The notes under the pieces were generated by a model that saw only the letters and a program-made list of their open reading frames with translations, was not told the origin of the DNA and ran no database searches. Positions 1 to 10,318 of a stretch of 64,000 nt of DNA are shown here, in pieces. The translations under genes and the position numbers were made by a program. The first letter of the stretch is position 1. Every line of letters begins with the position of its first letter. This stretch comes from Achatina immaculata. Lineage: Eukaryota > Mollusca > Gastropoda > Stylommatophora > Achatinidae. The stretch lies in NCBI GenBank assembly GCA_009760885.1, contig CM019696.1, forward strand, positions 48,154,574 to 48,218,573, given 5' to 3'.

Positions 1-229
1 CCTAATCGATAATCCGCCACTGAAATGTCTTTTGTGCAGATGCTTTTTAATGGCAATTTTAATCGCTGATAACAAAGAATGTTTTAGATTTGTCTCACCC
101 AGCCTGGGATTGCCCAAGGGCTCCACGAAGCACAGTTTGAAAACCTTTGCTCTGAAGTGTAGAGTGTTGTGAGGGAAAACGCATTAAAGATGTGCACAAA
201 ATAGCAGCATATCTCTTGCTTATATCCGC

Positions 230-325
230 ATTGTGTTTCTTATACTTGTGCACTTAGCCACACATCTGTGCCTTGACAGCTAAATATTTCTGCACCAGCG
301 CACGCTAGCCTAGCTTAGAGGGAAC
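230..325 (-). mobile_element. Terminal fragment of a GTTCCCTCTAAG-ended dispersed element
   Basis: Read on the minus strand, the piece ending at 325 begins GTTCCCTCTAAG followed by a GCGC-rich stretch. The same terminus bounds an element at 34850-35583, so this is probably one end of a non-autonomous DNA transposon. The inner boundary is not clear and no coding sequence is attached. The rest of 1-852 shows no gene, only AT-rich DNA with a short repeat of tactcaa/gtatatg-type sequence at 370-540. Confidence 0.35.
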
Positions 326-852
326 ATTAATAAGCTTACCATTTTTTATCATGTTGAACAAAGAACGCATATAAGAGTGGAGATGATACTCAAATGTATA
401 TGCTATATAGAGCAAGTATGAGAGCATACATGATACTCAAGTGTATATGTTATATAGAACAAGTATGAAAGCATACATGATACTAACGTTTATATACTAT
501 ATAGAACAAGTATGAGAGTACACGATACAAAAGTATATGTACTGTATCAAACAGATGAGAATGGACAGGATGTACATACTTGCAGTATGTTTTTATATTT
601 GTCACATAAATATTTGTACTGTTTATTACTTGTATTTTTAAATTACATCTGTTACTTGTATGTAAAATGACCACTTTTCTTCATGCATACCTTTCTTTGT
701 CGTTGTTGCTCGTCAGTAAGTTTGACTTCTTGTTATTTACTTGCAGTGTTAAGAAACTTTTTGTTTGAGTTGCTCAAGTCACAGGCTTGGTTTCAGTTTT
801 TTCTTTGCCATGTTTGAGTCGCTAATGTGTTTTCAGCCTATGTTTTATGACG

Positions 853-1195
853 CTGCTGGAGTCACTGATGTGTTTATTTTCTACTTTTACCCAGGCTGGA
901 GTCACTGATGTGTTTATTTTCTACTTTTACCCAGGTTGGAGTCACTGGTGTGTTTATTTTCTACTTTTACCCAGGTTGGAGTCACTGGTGTGTTTATTTT
1001 CTACTTTTACCCAGGTTGGAGTCACTGATGTGTTTATTTTCTACTTTTACCCAGGTTGGAGTCACTGGTGTGTTTATTTTCTACTTTTACCCAGGTTGGA
1101 GTCACTGGTGTGTTTATTTTCTACTTTTACCCAGGTTGGAGTCACTGATGTGTTTATTTTCTACTTTTACCCAGGTTGGAGTCACTGATGTGTTT
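853..1195 (+). repeat. Minisatellite, 40-bp unit, about 8 copies
   Basis: A 40-bp unit (gtcactgatgtgtttatttt plus ctacttttacccaggttgga) recurs with few substitutions, mainly gatg/ggtg. It is open in several frames because of its composition, not because it codes. Each unit carries a polypyrimidine tract followed by acccag, so it resembles a 3' splice site. Confidence 0.93.
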
Positions 1196-1671
1196 AGACA
1201 GAAGTCATATTCATGATGAGACACTACGAAACACACCATGGTACCAGGCAGGGTTACCTCGGTATGTATCACATTCACATCATGGTCATTACTCAGTATG
1301 TTGTTATTATGTGTTGTCATTTTTATCTGAGTGATAATAACATTAAAGTTTATGAAAGCTGATATGAGAGTATGTTCTTGTAGTATCTGTTGTGAAGAAC
1401 AAAATAAATCATGATATTCAGATTCTTTGTATCATATCATGATTTCTAGAGTCTGTACAAAAGTTCATGATATTCAGACTCAGTGAAATGAACAAATGTT
1501 ATTCAGACTGTAATAAATCATGTTATTGAGACTCTTTGCAACAAGTACTGTTATCTAAGTCTGTAAAACAATTCATGATATTCACATTCTGTACAATAGA
1601 TCATCATGTTTTTTCAGAGTCTGTATATGATAGTCAGACCAGGTACAGAACTTCAAGATATTTAGACTGTG
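1196..1671. other. No gene seen; loose repeats of a tcatgatattcagact motif
   Basis: AT-rich sequence in which degenerate copies of a short tcatgatattcagact-like word recur from about 1400 to 1660. No exon, RNA gene or transposon protein is recognisable. Confidence 0.6.
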
Positions 1672-1930
1672 CAACAAGTCACAACTTTAGACTGATTACA
1701 ACCTGAAACAAGTCACAACTTTAGACTGATTACAGCCAGAAACAAGTCACAACTTTAGACTGATTACAGCCAGAAACAAGTCACAACTTTAGACTGATTA
1801 CAGCCAGAAACAAGTCACAACTTTAGACTGATTACAGCCAGAAACAAGTCACAACTTTAGACTGATTACAGCCAGAAACAAGTCACAACTTTAGACTGAT
1901 TACAGCCTGAAACAAGTCACAACTTTAGCT
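1672..1930 (+). repeat. Minisatellite, 34-bp unit, about 7 copies
   Basis: The unit reads acaagtcacaactttagact followed by gattacagccagaa. A second, shorter block of the same unit lies at 3114-3225, at the junction of the large duplication. Copies differ mainly at cag/ctg. Confidence 0.93.
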
Positions 1931-2099
1931 TACTAAGAATCAGAATCTCTGGCTATTGTCCACATCCCAGTGGTACTGTGATGTTTGTACTGACATAAAA
2001 AAAAAGGTCAGATAAGTAGTATTTTTCATAGATTCACAGTCCATAATACAAGAGGGAAAAATATACATAGAAAGAACAGCTGTTGAAGAAGTAAACCAC

Positions 2100-2697
2100 G
2101 CTGCATAGACCAGGATGGTGACATCAGAAAGGAAGTTAGAATTGCAAAAGCAGCATTGACCTTCAAGAATCTTGAGAACATATGACACTCAAAAGTTGTA
2201 AGCACAAAAACTAAGTTAAGATTATTCAGTTCAGATGTACTGTCCACCCTCAATTATGCACGTGAAAGCTGGAAAACAACTAAAGAAATAGACTAGAAAT
2301 GAAACTCTTTTGAAAACAAATGCCTAAGGAAAATACTCAGCATCAGGTGGAACGAATTCAAGAACAACGCAGAGATAAGGCAGATGACTGAACAACAACC
2401 AGTCTCATGGGTGATCAGGAAAAGGAGATGGACATATATTGGTTACGTGAACATATATTGGTTACGTGATGAGAAAAAACAGTCAGAAAATCCCAAAACA
2501 AGCTATCAAGTGGAACACAACAGGCCGAAGGAAAAGAGGTCAACCACGTGAAACTCTGAAGAGGACATTGTTAAGAGAGTCCAAATTAGTAGGCATAAAA
2601 TCCCTTGATGAGGTTGAAAAACTCCCCCGAAAACAGGAAAACTTGACGAACTACCATGCGAGCCCTATGTGATGTTTAACGACACAGGAAGGATGTA
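2100..2697 (+). mobile_element. Non-LTR retrotransposon RT C-terminal fragment (copy A, broken)
   Basis: The fragment translates with interruptions to the thumb and C-terminal tail of a LINE reverse transcriptase: an IDQDGD-KEVRIAKAA stretch, an ENKCLRKIL segment, a GRRKRGQPRETLKRTLL basic segment and a terminal LRALCDV. Stops and frameshifts disrupt it. Related fragments lie at 15228-15566, 48609-49168 and, inverted, 28141-28205. All run to the same 3' end (cgggaaggat(a/g)taagat), which identifies a 5'-truncated LINE family. Clade not certain. Confidence 0.75.
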
Positions 2698-2700
2698 AGA

Positions 2701-2806
2701 TGAATCATCATCATCATCAGGTGCCGTGCCAGCTGGCGTTGATTATTATGCTTCTCCAGAGTACACAATCCTTCATGCAGGCCATCGGCTCAGCTGGTGA
2801 TAAATA
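2701..2806 (-). mobile_element. 3' end of RTE-like LINE (copy A)
   Basis: On the minus strand this matches the last ~105 bp of the larger RTE-like element at 20222-23378: ORF end (WRSIINAS-like, then HGT and stop) followed by a tail of ATGATG repeats. It is 5'-truncated and lies nested between two other LINE fragments. Confidence 0.75.
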
Positions 2807-3119
2807 CAAGCACTGAAACACCAAAATGTTAAAGACCTGGACAACCAGATAGAAGTCCTGTCACTAGCAAACACAGTGTTTAGTAAAGAAGTCATACAGT
2901 GGATATCTGCTCACAGTAACATCCAAGGAATTGAAAAGGCAGACAGACTGGCAAAAGAGGGAGGAACAGTGAAACAGACTTTTGGAAGCACAACATATGA
3001 GCAAACAAAAAACAGACTAAAAGCCATATATAAAGATAAATGGACAAAACAGCATCTCACAGCCAAAATGTATGATGAATACTACAAACTCTCAAGAAAT
3101 GACCAAGTGAAAATCTTTA
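2807..3119 (+). pseudogene. LINE RNase H domain fragment (copy A, truncated)
   Basis: Translates to the C-terminal half of a retrotransposon RNase H (QWISAHSNI, then EKADRLAKEG, then KIFRL) as in I/Jockey-type non-LTR elements. There is no start codon of its own. Copy A is cut after KIFRL, where it fuses with the 34-bp minisatellite. Confidence 0.75.
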
Positions 3120-3393
3120 GACTGATTACAGCCAGAAACAAGTCACAACTTTAGACTGATTACAGCCAGAAACAAGTCACAACTTTAGACTGATTACAGC
3201 CTGAAACAAGTCACAACTTTAGCTTACTAAGAATCAGAATCTCTGGCTATTGTCCACATCCCAGTGGTACTGTGATGTTTGTACTGACATAAAAAAAAAG
3301 GTCAGATAAGTAGTATTTTTCATAGATTCACAGTCCATAATACAAGAGGGAAAAATATACATAGAAAGAACAGCTGTTGAAGAAGTAAACCAC

Positions 3394-3991
3394 GCTGCAT
3401 AGACCAGGATGGTGACATCAGAAAGGAAGTTAGAATTGCAAAAGCAGCATTGACCTTCAAGAATCTTGAGAACATATGACACTCAAAAGTTGTAAGCACA
3501 AAAACTAAGTTAAGATTATTCAGTTCAGATGTACTGTCCACCCTCAATTATGCACGTGAAAGCTGGAAAACAACTAAAGAAATAGACTAGAAATGAAACT
3601 CTTTTGAAAACAAATGCCTAAGGAAAATACTCAGCATCAGGTGGAACGAATTCAAGAACAACGCAGAGATAAGGCAGATGACTGAACAACAACCAGTCTC
3701 ATGGGTGATCAGGAAAAGGAGATGGACATATATTGGTTACGTGAACATATATTGGTTACGTGATGAGAAAAAACAGTCAGAAAATCCCAAAACAAGCTAT
3801 CAAGTGGAACACAACAGGCCGAAGGAAAAGAGGTCAACCACGTGAAACTCTGAAGAGGACATTGTTAAGAGAGTCCAAATTAGTAGGCATAAAATCCCTT
3901 GATGAGGTTGAAAAACTCCCCCGAAAACAGGAAAACTTGACGAACTACCATGCGAGCCCTATGTGATGTTTAACGACACAGGAAGGATGTA
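3394..3991 (+). mobile_element. Non-LTR retrotransposon RT C-terminal fragment (copy B)
   Basis: The duplicate of 2100-2697 in the 1294-bp tandem duplication, with the same inherited stops and frameshifts. It adds no independent insertion event. Confidence 0.75.
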
Positions 3992-3994
3992 AGA

Positions 3995-4100
3995 TGAATC
4001 ATCATCATCATCAGGTGCCGTGCCAGCTGGCGTTGATTATTATGCTTCTCCAGAGTACACAATCCTTCATGCAGGCCATCGGCTCAGCTGGTGATAAATA
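3995..4100 (-). mobile_element. 3' end of RTE-like LINE (copy B)
   Basis: Duplicate of 2701-2806. The minus-strand ORF end and the ATGATG tail are retained unchanged. Confidence 0.75.
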
Positions 4101-4460
4101 CAAGCACTGAAACACCAAAATGTTAAAGACCTGGACAACCAGATAGAAGTCCTGTCACTAGCAAACACAGTGTTTAGTAAAGAAGTCATACAGTGGATAT
4201 CTGCTCACAGTAACATCCAAGGAATTGAAAAGGCAGACAGACTGGCAAAAGAGGGAGGAACAGTGAAACAGACTTTTGGAAGCACAACATATGAGCAAAC
4301 AAAAAACAGACTAAAAGCCATATATAAAGATAAATGGACAAAACAGCATCTCACAGCCAAAATGTATGATGAATACTACAAACTCTCAAGAAATGACCAA
4401 GTGAAAATCTTCAGACTGAGAACAGGATATTGCAGGCTGAGACACAAGCTGTACCAGAAG
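4101..4460 (+). pseudogene. LINE RNase H and downstream fragment (copy B, longer)
   Basis: Copy B continues past the duplication boundary into the conserved FRLRTGYCRLRHKLYQKL stretch typical of the segment after RNase H in I/Jockey-type LINEs. The reading frame then runs by chance into minisatellites, giving a 282-codon open frame that is not a real gene. The related piece at 7075-7400 shows what the missing downstream part looks like. Confidence 0.72.
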
Positions 4461-4463
4461 CTG

Positions 4464-4562
4464 ACACCATCTATACCAGAAACTGAGACACCATCTATAC
4501 CAGAAACTGAGACACCATCTATACCAGAAACTGAGATACCATCTATACCAGAAACTGAAAAT
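4464..4562 (+). repeat. Minisatellite, 24-bp unit, about 4 copies
   Basis: The unit caccatctataccagaaact plus gaga repeats directly after the RNase H relic. It stays in frame because 24 is divisible by three. Confidence 0.9.
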
Positions 4563-4654
4563 TGGCCCCAACAGACCTATGTGCCTCCAGCAAAGGGTAA
4601 CAGACAGCACATCACAGCCTTCAGTTGCCAGCTACACAACCCACACAGGCAGAG

Positions 4655-4995
4655 GACCAGGCCAAACCCCAGCCACCTGCCAAACCCCGGCCACTTGCCA
4701 GACCCCAGACACCTGCAAGACCCCAGACATCCTGCCAGACCCCAGACATCCTGCCAGACCCCAGACACCTGCCAGACCCCAGACACCTGCAAGACCCCAG
4801 ACATCCTGCCAGACCCCAGCCACCTGCCAGACCCCGGCCACTTGCCAGACCCCAGACACCTGCAAGACCCCAGACATCCTGCCAGACCCCAGCCACCTGC
4901 CAGACCCCGGCCACTTGCCAGACCCCAGACACCTGCAAGACCCCAGACATCCTGCCAGACCCCAGACATCCTGCCAGACCTCAGCCACCTGCCAG
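4655..4995 (+). repeat. GC-rich minisatellite, 18-19-bp units
   Basis: Units of the form accccagacacctgccag alternate with accccagacatcctgccag variants. Long open frames on both strands (Pro/Thr-rich on plus, Gly/Trp/Leu-rich on minus) are a by-product of the unit. GC content is far above the surroundings. Confidence 0.93.
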
Positions 4996-5026
4996 TGAAG
5001 CCTGAAAACCTGAGATGAGCTGCTGC

Positions 5027-5765
5027 ATTTATGAGAAAGATTGCCATCAGTGTCTGAGCAAACAACAAAGATATTCATGAGAAAGATTGCCATCAGTGTC
5101 TGAGCAAACAACAAAGATATTCATGAGAAAGATTGCCATCAGTGTCTGAGCAAACAACAAAGATATTCATGAGAAAGATTGCCATCAGTGTCTGAGCAAA
5201 CAACAAAGATATTCATGAGAAAGATTGCCATCAGTGTCTGAGCAAACAACAAAGATGTTCATGAGAAAGATTGCCATCAGTGTCTGAGCAAACAACAAAG
5301 ATATTCATGAGAAAGATTGCCATCAATGTCTGAGCAAACAAGAAAGAAATTTTTTAGAAAGATTGCCATCAGTGTCTGAGCAAACAACAAAGATGTTCAT
5401 GAGAAAGATTGCCATCAGTGTCTGAGCAAACAACAAAGATGTTCATGAGAAAGATTGCCATCATTGTCTGAGCAAACAGCAAAGATGTTCATGAGAAAGA
5501 TTGCCATCAGTGTCTGAGCAAACAACAAAGATGTTCATGAGAAAGATTGCCATCAATGTCTGAGCAAACAACACAGATGTTCATGAGAAAGATTGCCATC
5601 AGTGTCTGAGAAAACAACAAAGAAATTTTTTAGAAAGATTGCCATCATTGTCTGAGCAAAGGACAAAGAAGATTTTGAGAAAGATTGCCATCATTGTCTG
5701 AGCAAGTGACAAAGAATATTTTGAGAAAGATTACCATCAATGTCTGAGCAAACAACAAAAAAGTT
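5027..5765 (+). repeat. Minisatellite, 46-bp unit, about 16 copies
   Basis: The unit starts gagaaagattgccatcagtg and continues tctgagcaaacaacaaagat, then attcat. Copies become more diverged towards 5765, a usual edge-decay pattern. The array ends about 170 bp before an SH2 exon. Confidence 0.93.
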
Positions 5766-5936
5766 TGTAGATTACAAATTATGAAAAAAGGCATATTAGC
5801 TTCTTCAGAAAGATGCTTTAGAACCTAAATGTCCACTTTTGTGGTCTGTATGTTACTGTCGGGTGTGGTAACAGACAAAAGGAGTAGACATTTCAGTTCC
5901 CAGCCGGTTTTTTATAATACTTAGTACTATTTTCAG

Positions 5937-6108
5937 GGAATGTGCCTTGGAAATTCTGCAGCAGGAAGATGTTGGTGCTTTCATAGTACGAGACAGCTCC
6001 ACACATCCTGGATGTTACGCTCTGTCCGTCCGAGTTCCCAAATATGAGAATGCGTCTGGAATATCTCATTACTTGATACTGCGAACACATCGAGGAGTTA
6101 AATTAAAG
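5937..6108 (+). CDS. SH2 gene, penultimate exon
   Basis: The acceptor is ttttcag at 5931-5936 and the donor is AAG|gttggt at 6108/6109. It carries 57 codons after one split base, from ECALEILQQEDVGAF to RGVKLK. The FIVRDS Arg that contacts phosphotyrosine is intact. Confidence 0.82.
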
Positions 6109-7909
6109 GTTGGTTGCTGCCGCTGCAGGATATAATTTCTGTATAAATCAGTTTTTGGTTTGTAGTTAACAAGTGCTGAACAAGAGCAAGCTGAACGTTG
6201 CTGAGAATGTCCAATGGAACAGTGTCACGGTTGAATGATAAATGCTAGAAGGCCAGATAGTCTTATGTGCCTAGATCTTCAGCCATTATGAAATCAAGTT
6301 TGTGTGATAGTCTTATGTGCCCAGATCTTCAGCCATTATGAAATCAAGTTTGTGTGATAGTCTTATGTGCCCAGATCTTCAGCCATTATGAAATCAAGTT
6401 TGTGTGATAGTCTTATGTGCCCAGATCTTCAGCCATTATGAAATCAAGTTTGTTTGTTCATTTGTTTACAAGTTTAAAACAAGAAAGAGTGATATCGTTG
6501 TTGATTAAAGATGACTAAAATCAGCTTGATGTACCCTCAGAACTGGCAGAATTGCTGAAAGTATGGTGTTCAGTTTGTTCTCTCTCTTTCTTTTAACAAC
6601 ATTGATATTTTCATACAATCAGTATATCTCTTGGACTATGTAAGTAAGTGATGTCTGTGTTGTCTGCATGTGTTGTTGAGTTTGTTAGTTTGTGTTGATT
6701 GTCTGGTGGGTTGATTTGTAGTCTCTCAGCAGCTGATGGTTTGAAGGTCTTTGTGGCTGTGGGTTGTGTTGACTTCTGTACTTACTCAGCCTCTCTGGAA
6801 CTGTGAGCTGGTGTTCTTTGCTGCTGATGCTGTGAAGGTATTGAGGTGCAGCATTGTGTCAGCTTGGGAGCAGGCTGTGCCAACTGTTTTTTTTTTTTTT
6901 TTAGTTTCTGAGTGCAGCAAAAAAGCAGGAAGTGTGCAGTACTTCTTTAGCAGGCTCCACCACCATGAGGGCTGTGATGATTCCCAGGCTAGGCCTGTTA
7001 CTAGGAGTGTCAGCAGAGAGGTGAGACAGGGTCTTGGTCAGCTATGGGTCACTAACCCTGACTGTCATGTCTATTATGTGTCACAGACATCACCACATGA
7101 TGACTATCTCATGCTAAACAGAAAGGAACAAGTCACCATTTTCCATCTCCGAACAGGACACAGCCGACTCCGAAGTCATATGTATACAAAGTTTAAGGTT
7201 GGTACTATTAATCTGTGTACATGTGCCCAGGTGCCCCAAACTGTGGAACATATCCTCCAGAACTGCACCAACTATGAGACACTGAGAAATAATTACTGGC
7301 CCAGTGAAACCACTAAAGAAGATAAGCTCTATGGTTCCATACATGAATTACAAAAAAAACAGTGAAATTTGTCCGAGAGACAGGACTGCAGATATAGACA
7401 GACAGTGTGAATGAAGAAGAAGAAGAGAAGATGTGTCACAGATTGCCATATTCTGTAATCCTTGGAATAAAGATCGAAACCAGGCCTATTTGGAGTGTCC
7501 ACATACTTAAGACACACATTGATTTCTAGCCATTTGTCAGACTTCAGTAGGACAGCTAGGGACTCTAGGGGAGGTAATATGTGCTGCAGGCTAATCTCAG
7601 TTTACTGCCCTTGATTAATGAACATTGTGCAGAATACTGATTGTGTGGGTTTTTTTTTTATTTTATTCATTTCAGGGATTGGACAAAGAGTGGTCAACTC
7701 TCACAGCTCTGGTCACTCATCATACGGTCATGAGAGAGTTACTGCCCTGCACGTTACGTCTGCCGAAGATGAAAGGTCAAGGTTCATCATCACAAAGTCG
7801 TGGAGGAGGTGACAGTCGTGGCAGTAATGAGGATGAGAAGAATCTAGACAGTGATAACTACAATCAGCTCTCGGATGTCTCGGGGATGGTTGGGAAAATG
7901 AAAATCTGA
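5937..7909 (+). CDS. SH2-domain protein, last two coding exons (partial gene)
   Basis: Exons 5937-6108 and 7676-7909 join in phase 0 across a GT/AG intron. The first gives the N-terminal half of an SH2 domain: GAFIVRDS is the phosphotyrosine-binding FLVRES-type strand with its Arg, followed by CYALSVRVP and HYLILRTHRGVKLK. The second gives the C-terminal half (STLTALVTHHTV, LPCTLRLP), then a Gly/Ser/Asp-rich tail and stop. The exact family is not settled. The RGVKLK-G junction resembles tensin SH2 domains, but tensins carry a PTB domain afterwards and here the protein ends ~50 residues later. Upstream exons lie to the left and were not found; the first exon begins in phase 2. The role inferred from the domain is binding phosphotyrosine in signalling or adhesion. 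Confidence 0.82.
6255..6453 (+). repeat. 50-bp tandem repeat, about 4 copies
   Basis: The unit gatagtcttatgtgcccaga continues with tcttcagccattatgaaatc, then aagtttgtgt. It lies in the intron of the SH2 gene and copies are nearly identical. Confidence 0.92.
6800..7050 (+). repeat. Dispersed repeat, also inverted in USP1 intron 1
   Basis: About 240 bp, beginning near ctggtgttctttgctgctga and ending near the gaggtgagacagggtcttgg segment. It aligns with the reverse complement of 25975-26190 with moderate divergence and a few indels. It is not coding: the open frame over it is interrupted by a T-run. Type is unknown; it could be a SINE-like or decayed DNA element. Confidence 0.7.
7075..7400 (+). 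mobile_element. 3' end of I/Jockey-like LINE
   Basis: Translates to a conserved LINE C-terminus (EQVTIFHLRTGHSRLRSHMY, then a C-x-C…H-x4-C-like knuckle, then NNYWP and KLYGSIHELQKK) ending in a stop and a gaagaagaagaagag tail. It is a 5'-truncated insertion in the SH2-gene intron, in the same class as the RNase H fragments at 2807-4460. Confidence 0.75.
7676..7909 (+). CDS. SH2 gene, terminal coding exon
   Basis: The acceptor is ttcatttcag at 7666-7675. The frame opens GLDKEWSTLTALVTHHTV, completes the SH2 fold with LPCTLRLP, then gives a low-complexity tail rich in Gly, Ser, Asn and Asp and a TGA at 7907-7909. No domain follows the SH2, so it is C-terminal in this protein. Confidence 0.82.
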   Translation, partial: GLDKEWSTLTALVTHHTVMRELLPCTLRLPKMKGQGSSSQSRGGGDSRGSNEDEKNLDSDNYNQLSDVSGMVGKMKI

Positions 7910-8321
7910 TTAGTCTGTCTCATTTTTATATCCGTGTTTGTGTGTGTGTATGTAAGCTTGTGAGGGTGTTTATGTGTGTGCATACGATGATATATATATA
8001 TATATCTCCTCTGCTCTTGTACAGAAAATTTGACCTCCCCAAGATGTACCCATATTCAGTAAAATGTCAAAAAGTATTCATCTTCTGCAGCAAAGTTGTA
8101 AAAATTGAATTATGGAAAAACGAGAACAGTTGTTAATAGCGAGGCAGGAAGAAGTATGAGCAGGTACGAGAAGCGAATGAAAGAAATGTTCCCGACTTTG
8201 CTGCATCAAATCCAGCTTTTTGTTTTTTTTCTTTTTTTGAAAGAGATATAATGGCTTCTTCCTACAAGTTTTTAATTTATTTTCTGCACGTTTTAAATCC
8301 TTTGTTAAATATCACAGCAAA

Positions 8322-8327
8322 AATAAA
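8322..8327 (+). terminator. Candidate poly(A) signal of the SH2 gene
   Basis: AATAAA lies 413 bp after the stop codon in AT-rich sequence, a plausible 3'UTR length. A (TA)n run at 7989-8004 lies within the predicted 3'UTR. Confidence 0.5.
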
Positions 8328-8993
8328 TGCAAACTTGTATTATTTATACAAAATATATGTGGACAGAGTTCATTCAGAAGATATGTTTTATCTCTGTATG
8401 TGAATGCTCATAGATTTTTATATATTGTTTATGTGAGTATGTCAGATTGAGAATGATTTAGTTATCAGGACTTGTGTCTGTGGTTTTAGTTTTTTCTTAA
8501 TGTTTTCATTTTAATTAAATTGGTAACATTTTAACCTCATATGTCACATAAATTATGCAAACAAATTAGATATATTTTTAGAATTGTCAGTCGTAGAATT
8601 TTTTTTTTTAACTGTTCGTCTGCTTGTATCTGATGCCTGATACAGTTCCAATGAAACTACACATGATCATCTGTTAATATGCACTGACAGCCATGTGTAC
8701 TCTAGTGCTCCTCACCTTGCAGGCAGTAATTCTTTTTGATTTCAGATTCAACTTTCGTACTTAACATATTGTGCTGGATATCTTAGGAACATGAAAGCTA
8801 CAGGACTTGTTCCCATTGTCTTATCATGAGAAGGCAATCCATTACTGATTCAGCTACTGGCACACACCAGAGTTTTAAAAATATTTATGATTTTTATTAA
8901 TGATCACAAGAACCATGAAGATCTATCTGATTAGATTTTAGTAGTATTCTTGTGTATTTTAGAAACCATATTGTTGCATAGAACTCCCATTCT
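8328..8993. other. No gene seen
   Basis: AT-rich intergenic sequence directly behind the SH2 gene. No exon with conserved protein, RNA gene or transposon signature found. Confidence 0.6.
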
Positions 8994-9192
8994 AGGAGAA
9001 ACTGGTTTGGTTAATGTAATAAATCATTTGTGTGGGAGAAACTGGGTTGGTTAATGTAATAAATCATTTGTGTGGGAGAAACTGGTTTGGTTAATGTAGT
9101 AAATCGTTTGTGTGGGAGAAACTGGTTTGGTTAATGTAATAAATCATTTGTGTGGGAGAAACTGGTTTGGTTAATGTAATAAATCATTTTGT
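8994..9192 (+). repeat. Minisatellite, 40-bp unit, about 5 copies
   Basis: The unit begins tgggagaaactggtttggtt and continues aatgtaataaatcatttgtg. Copies are nearly identical. Confidence 0.93.
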
Positions 9193-9771
9193 GTGAATTG
9201 TTACAGAGAGAAATATAATTATTTTTATTTTGTTTGAAAAGAAAAAAAGGTCAAAAATAAGATTGTAAATGAGTGGAGAGATTCTCTTCTTCATCTCTTT
9301 CTCAGTGCTGTTTACCATTTGTTTATATTCTCTGTTATTTTGCTGTTAAATCCCTGTTTAAAATTTATGACTAAACAAAAAAAAAACAACCAAAATGCTG
9401 ACTTTTCTGGGCAGAATTTGAGCATCTGTGATTTGGGTGTGGGGGGAGTTGTTTGATCTGTCTTGCATGTTTTATCTGTTGCAGTAGATTTTTTTTATTT
9501 GGTCAATTCTTTATTTTTTTTTTGTTCCTTGTGCCTTTCATCCCAGTGTCTGGATATGGCACATATTCAGATGGTTATATTGGTTAATTGCTTAAATAAT
9601 AACCAGAGAGATAAACAGCTTTACTCCAGGTCTTCTTATATATTACAGACTTCAACAGATTTTTTTTCCTGGCTGCCAGACCTGGTAACCCTATGAGGCC
9701 AAAATCTCAGAAATGAATTCATCCTAGACCCTGCCCCCCACCCCCACCCCCCTCTTTGTTGGTTCTTCCCA
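9193..9771. other. No gene seen; C-rich tract
   Basis: AT-rich sequence with T-runs and a C-rich block near 9729-9753. The open frame at 9463-9696 shows no recognisable domain. Confidence 0.55.
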
Positions 9772-10318
9772 GTAATAGGCTCATCTTGGCTAATGGGAGA
9801 CAATTGCTTTTGTCCCGGTTGAGTCCTGCTGAAAAAATAGTCTCATCTTGGCTAACGGGAGACAATTGCTTTTGTCCCGGTTGAGTCCTGCTGAAAAAAT
9901 AGGCTTATCTTGGCTAATGGGAGACAATTGCTTTTGTCCCGGTTGAGTCCTGCTGAAAAAATAGGCTCATCTTGGCTAATGGGAGACAATTGCTTTTGTC
10001 CTGGTTGAGTCCTGCTGAAAAAACAGGCTCATCTTGGCTAATGGGAGACAATTGCTTTTGTCCCGGTTGAGTCCTGCTGAAAAAAATAGGCTCATCTTGG
10101 CTAATGGGAGACAATTGCTTTTGTCCCGGTTGAGTCCTGCTGAAAAAAATAGTCTCATCTTGGCTAATGGGAGACAATTGCTTTTGTCCCAACTGAGTCC
10201 TGCTGAAAAAAATAGGCTCATCTTGGCTAATGGGAGACAATTGCTTTTGTCCCAACTGAGTCCTGCTGAAAAAAATAGGCTCATCTTGGCTAATGGGAGA
10301 CAATTGCTTTTGTCCCTG
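9772..10318 (+). repeat. Minisatellite, 62-bp unit, about 9 copies
   Basis: The unit is built around tcatcttggctaatgggaga and ttgcttttgtcccggttgag. Runs of A (5-7) at the end of each unit change length, shifting the frame between units. Long open frames on both strands here are repeat artefacts. Confidence 0.93.

Larger units (their letters stand above)
1820..4407 (+). repeat. Tandem duplication of a 1294-bp segment
   Basis: Copy A (about 1820-3113) and copy B (about 3114-4407) align at a constant offset of 1294 bp, with no differences noticed and identical conceptual translations throughout. Each copy is a mosaic of the 34-bp minisatellite, a plus-strand LINE RT tail, a minus-strand RTE-like 3' end and a plus-strand LINE RNase H fragment. 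Copy A stops inside the RNase H fragment, where agactga is shared with the minisatellite. Copy B runs on past that point. Near-identity means a very recent event or an assembly artefact. Confidence 0.93.

Noticed and set aside
4170..5018. 282-codon frame joining an RNase H-like start to a Pro-rich tail
   Set aside because: The first part is a truncated LINE RNase H relic, the rest two minisatellites read through by chance. Not a fusion gene.
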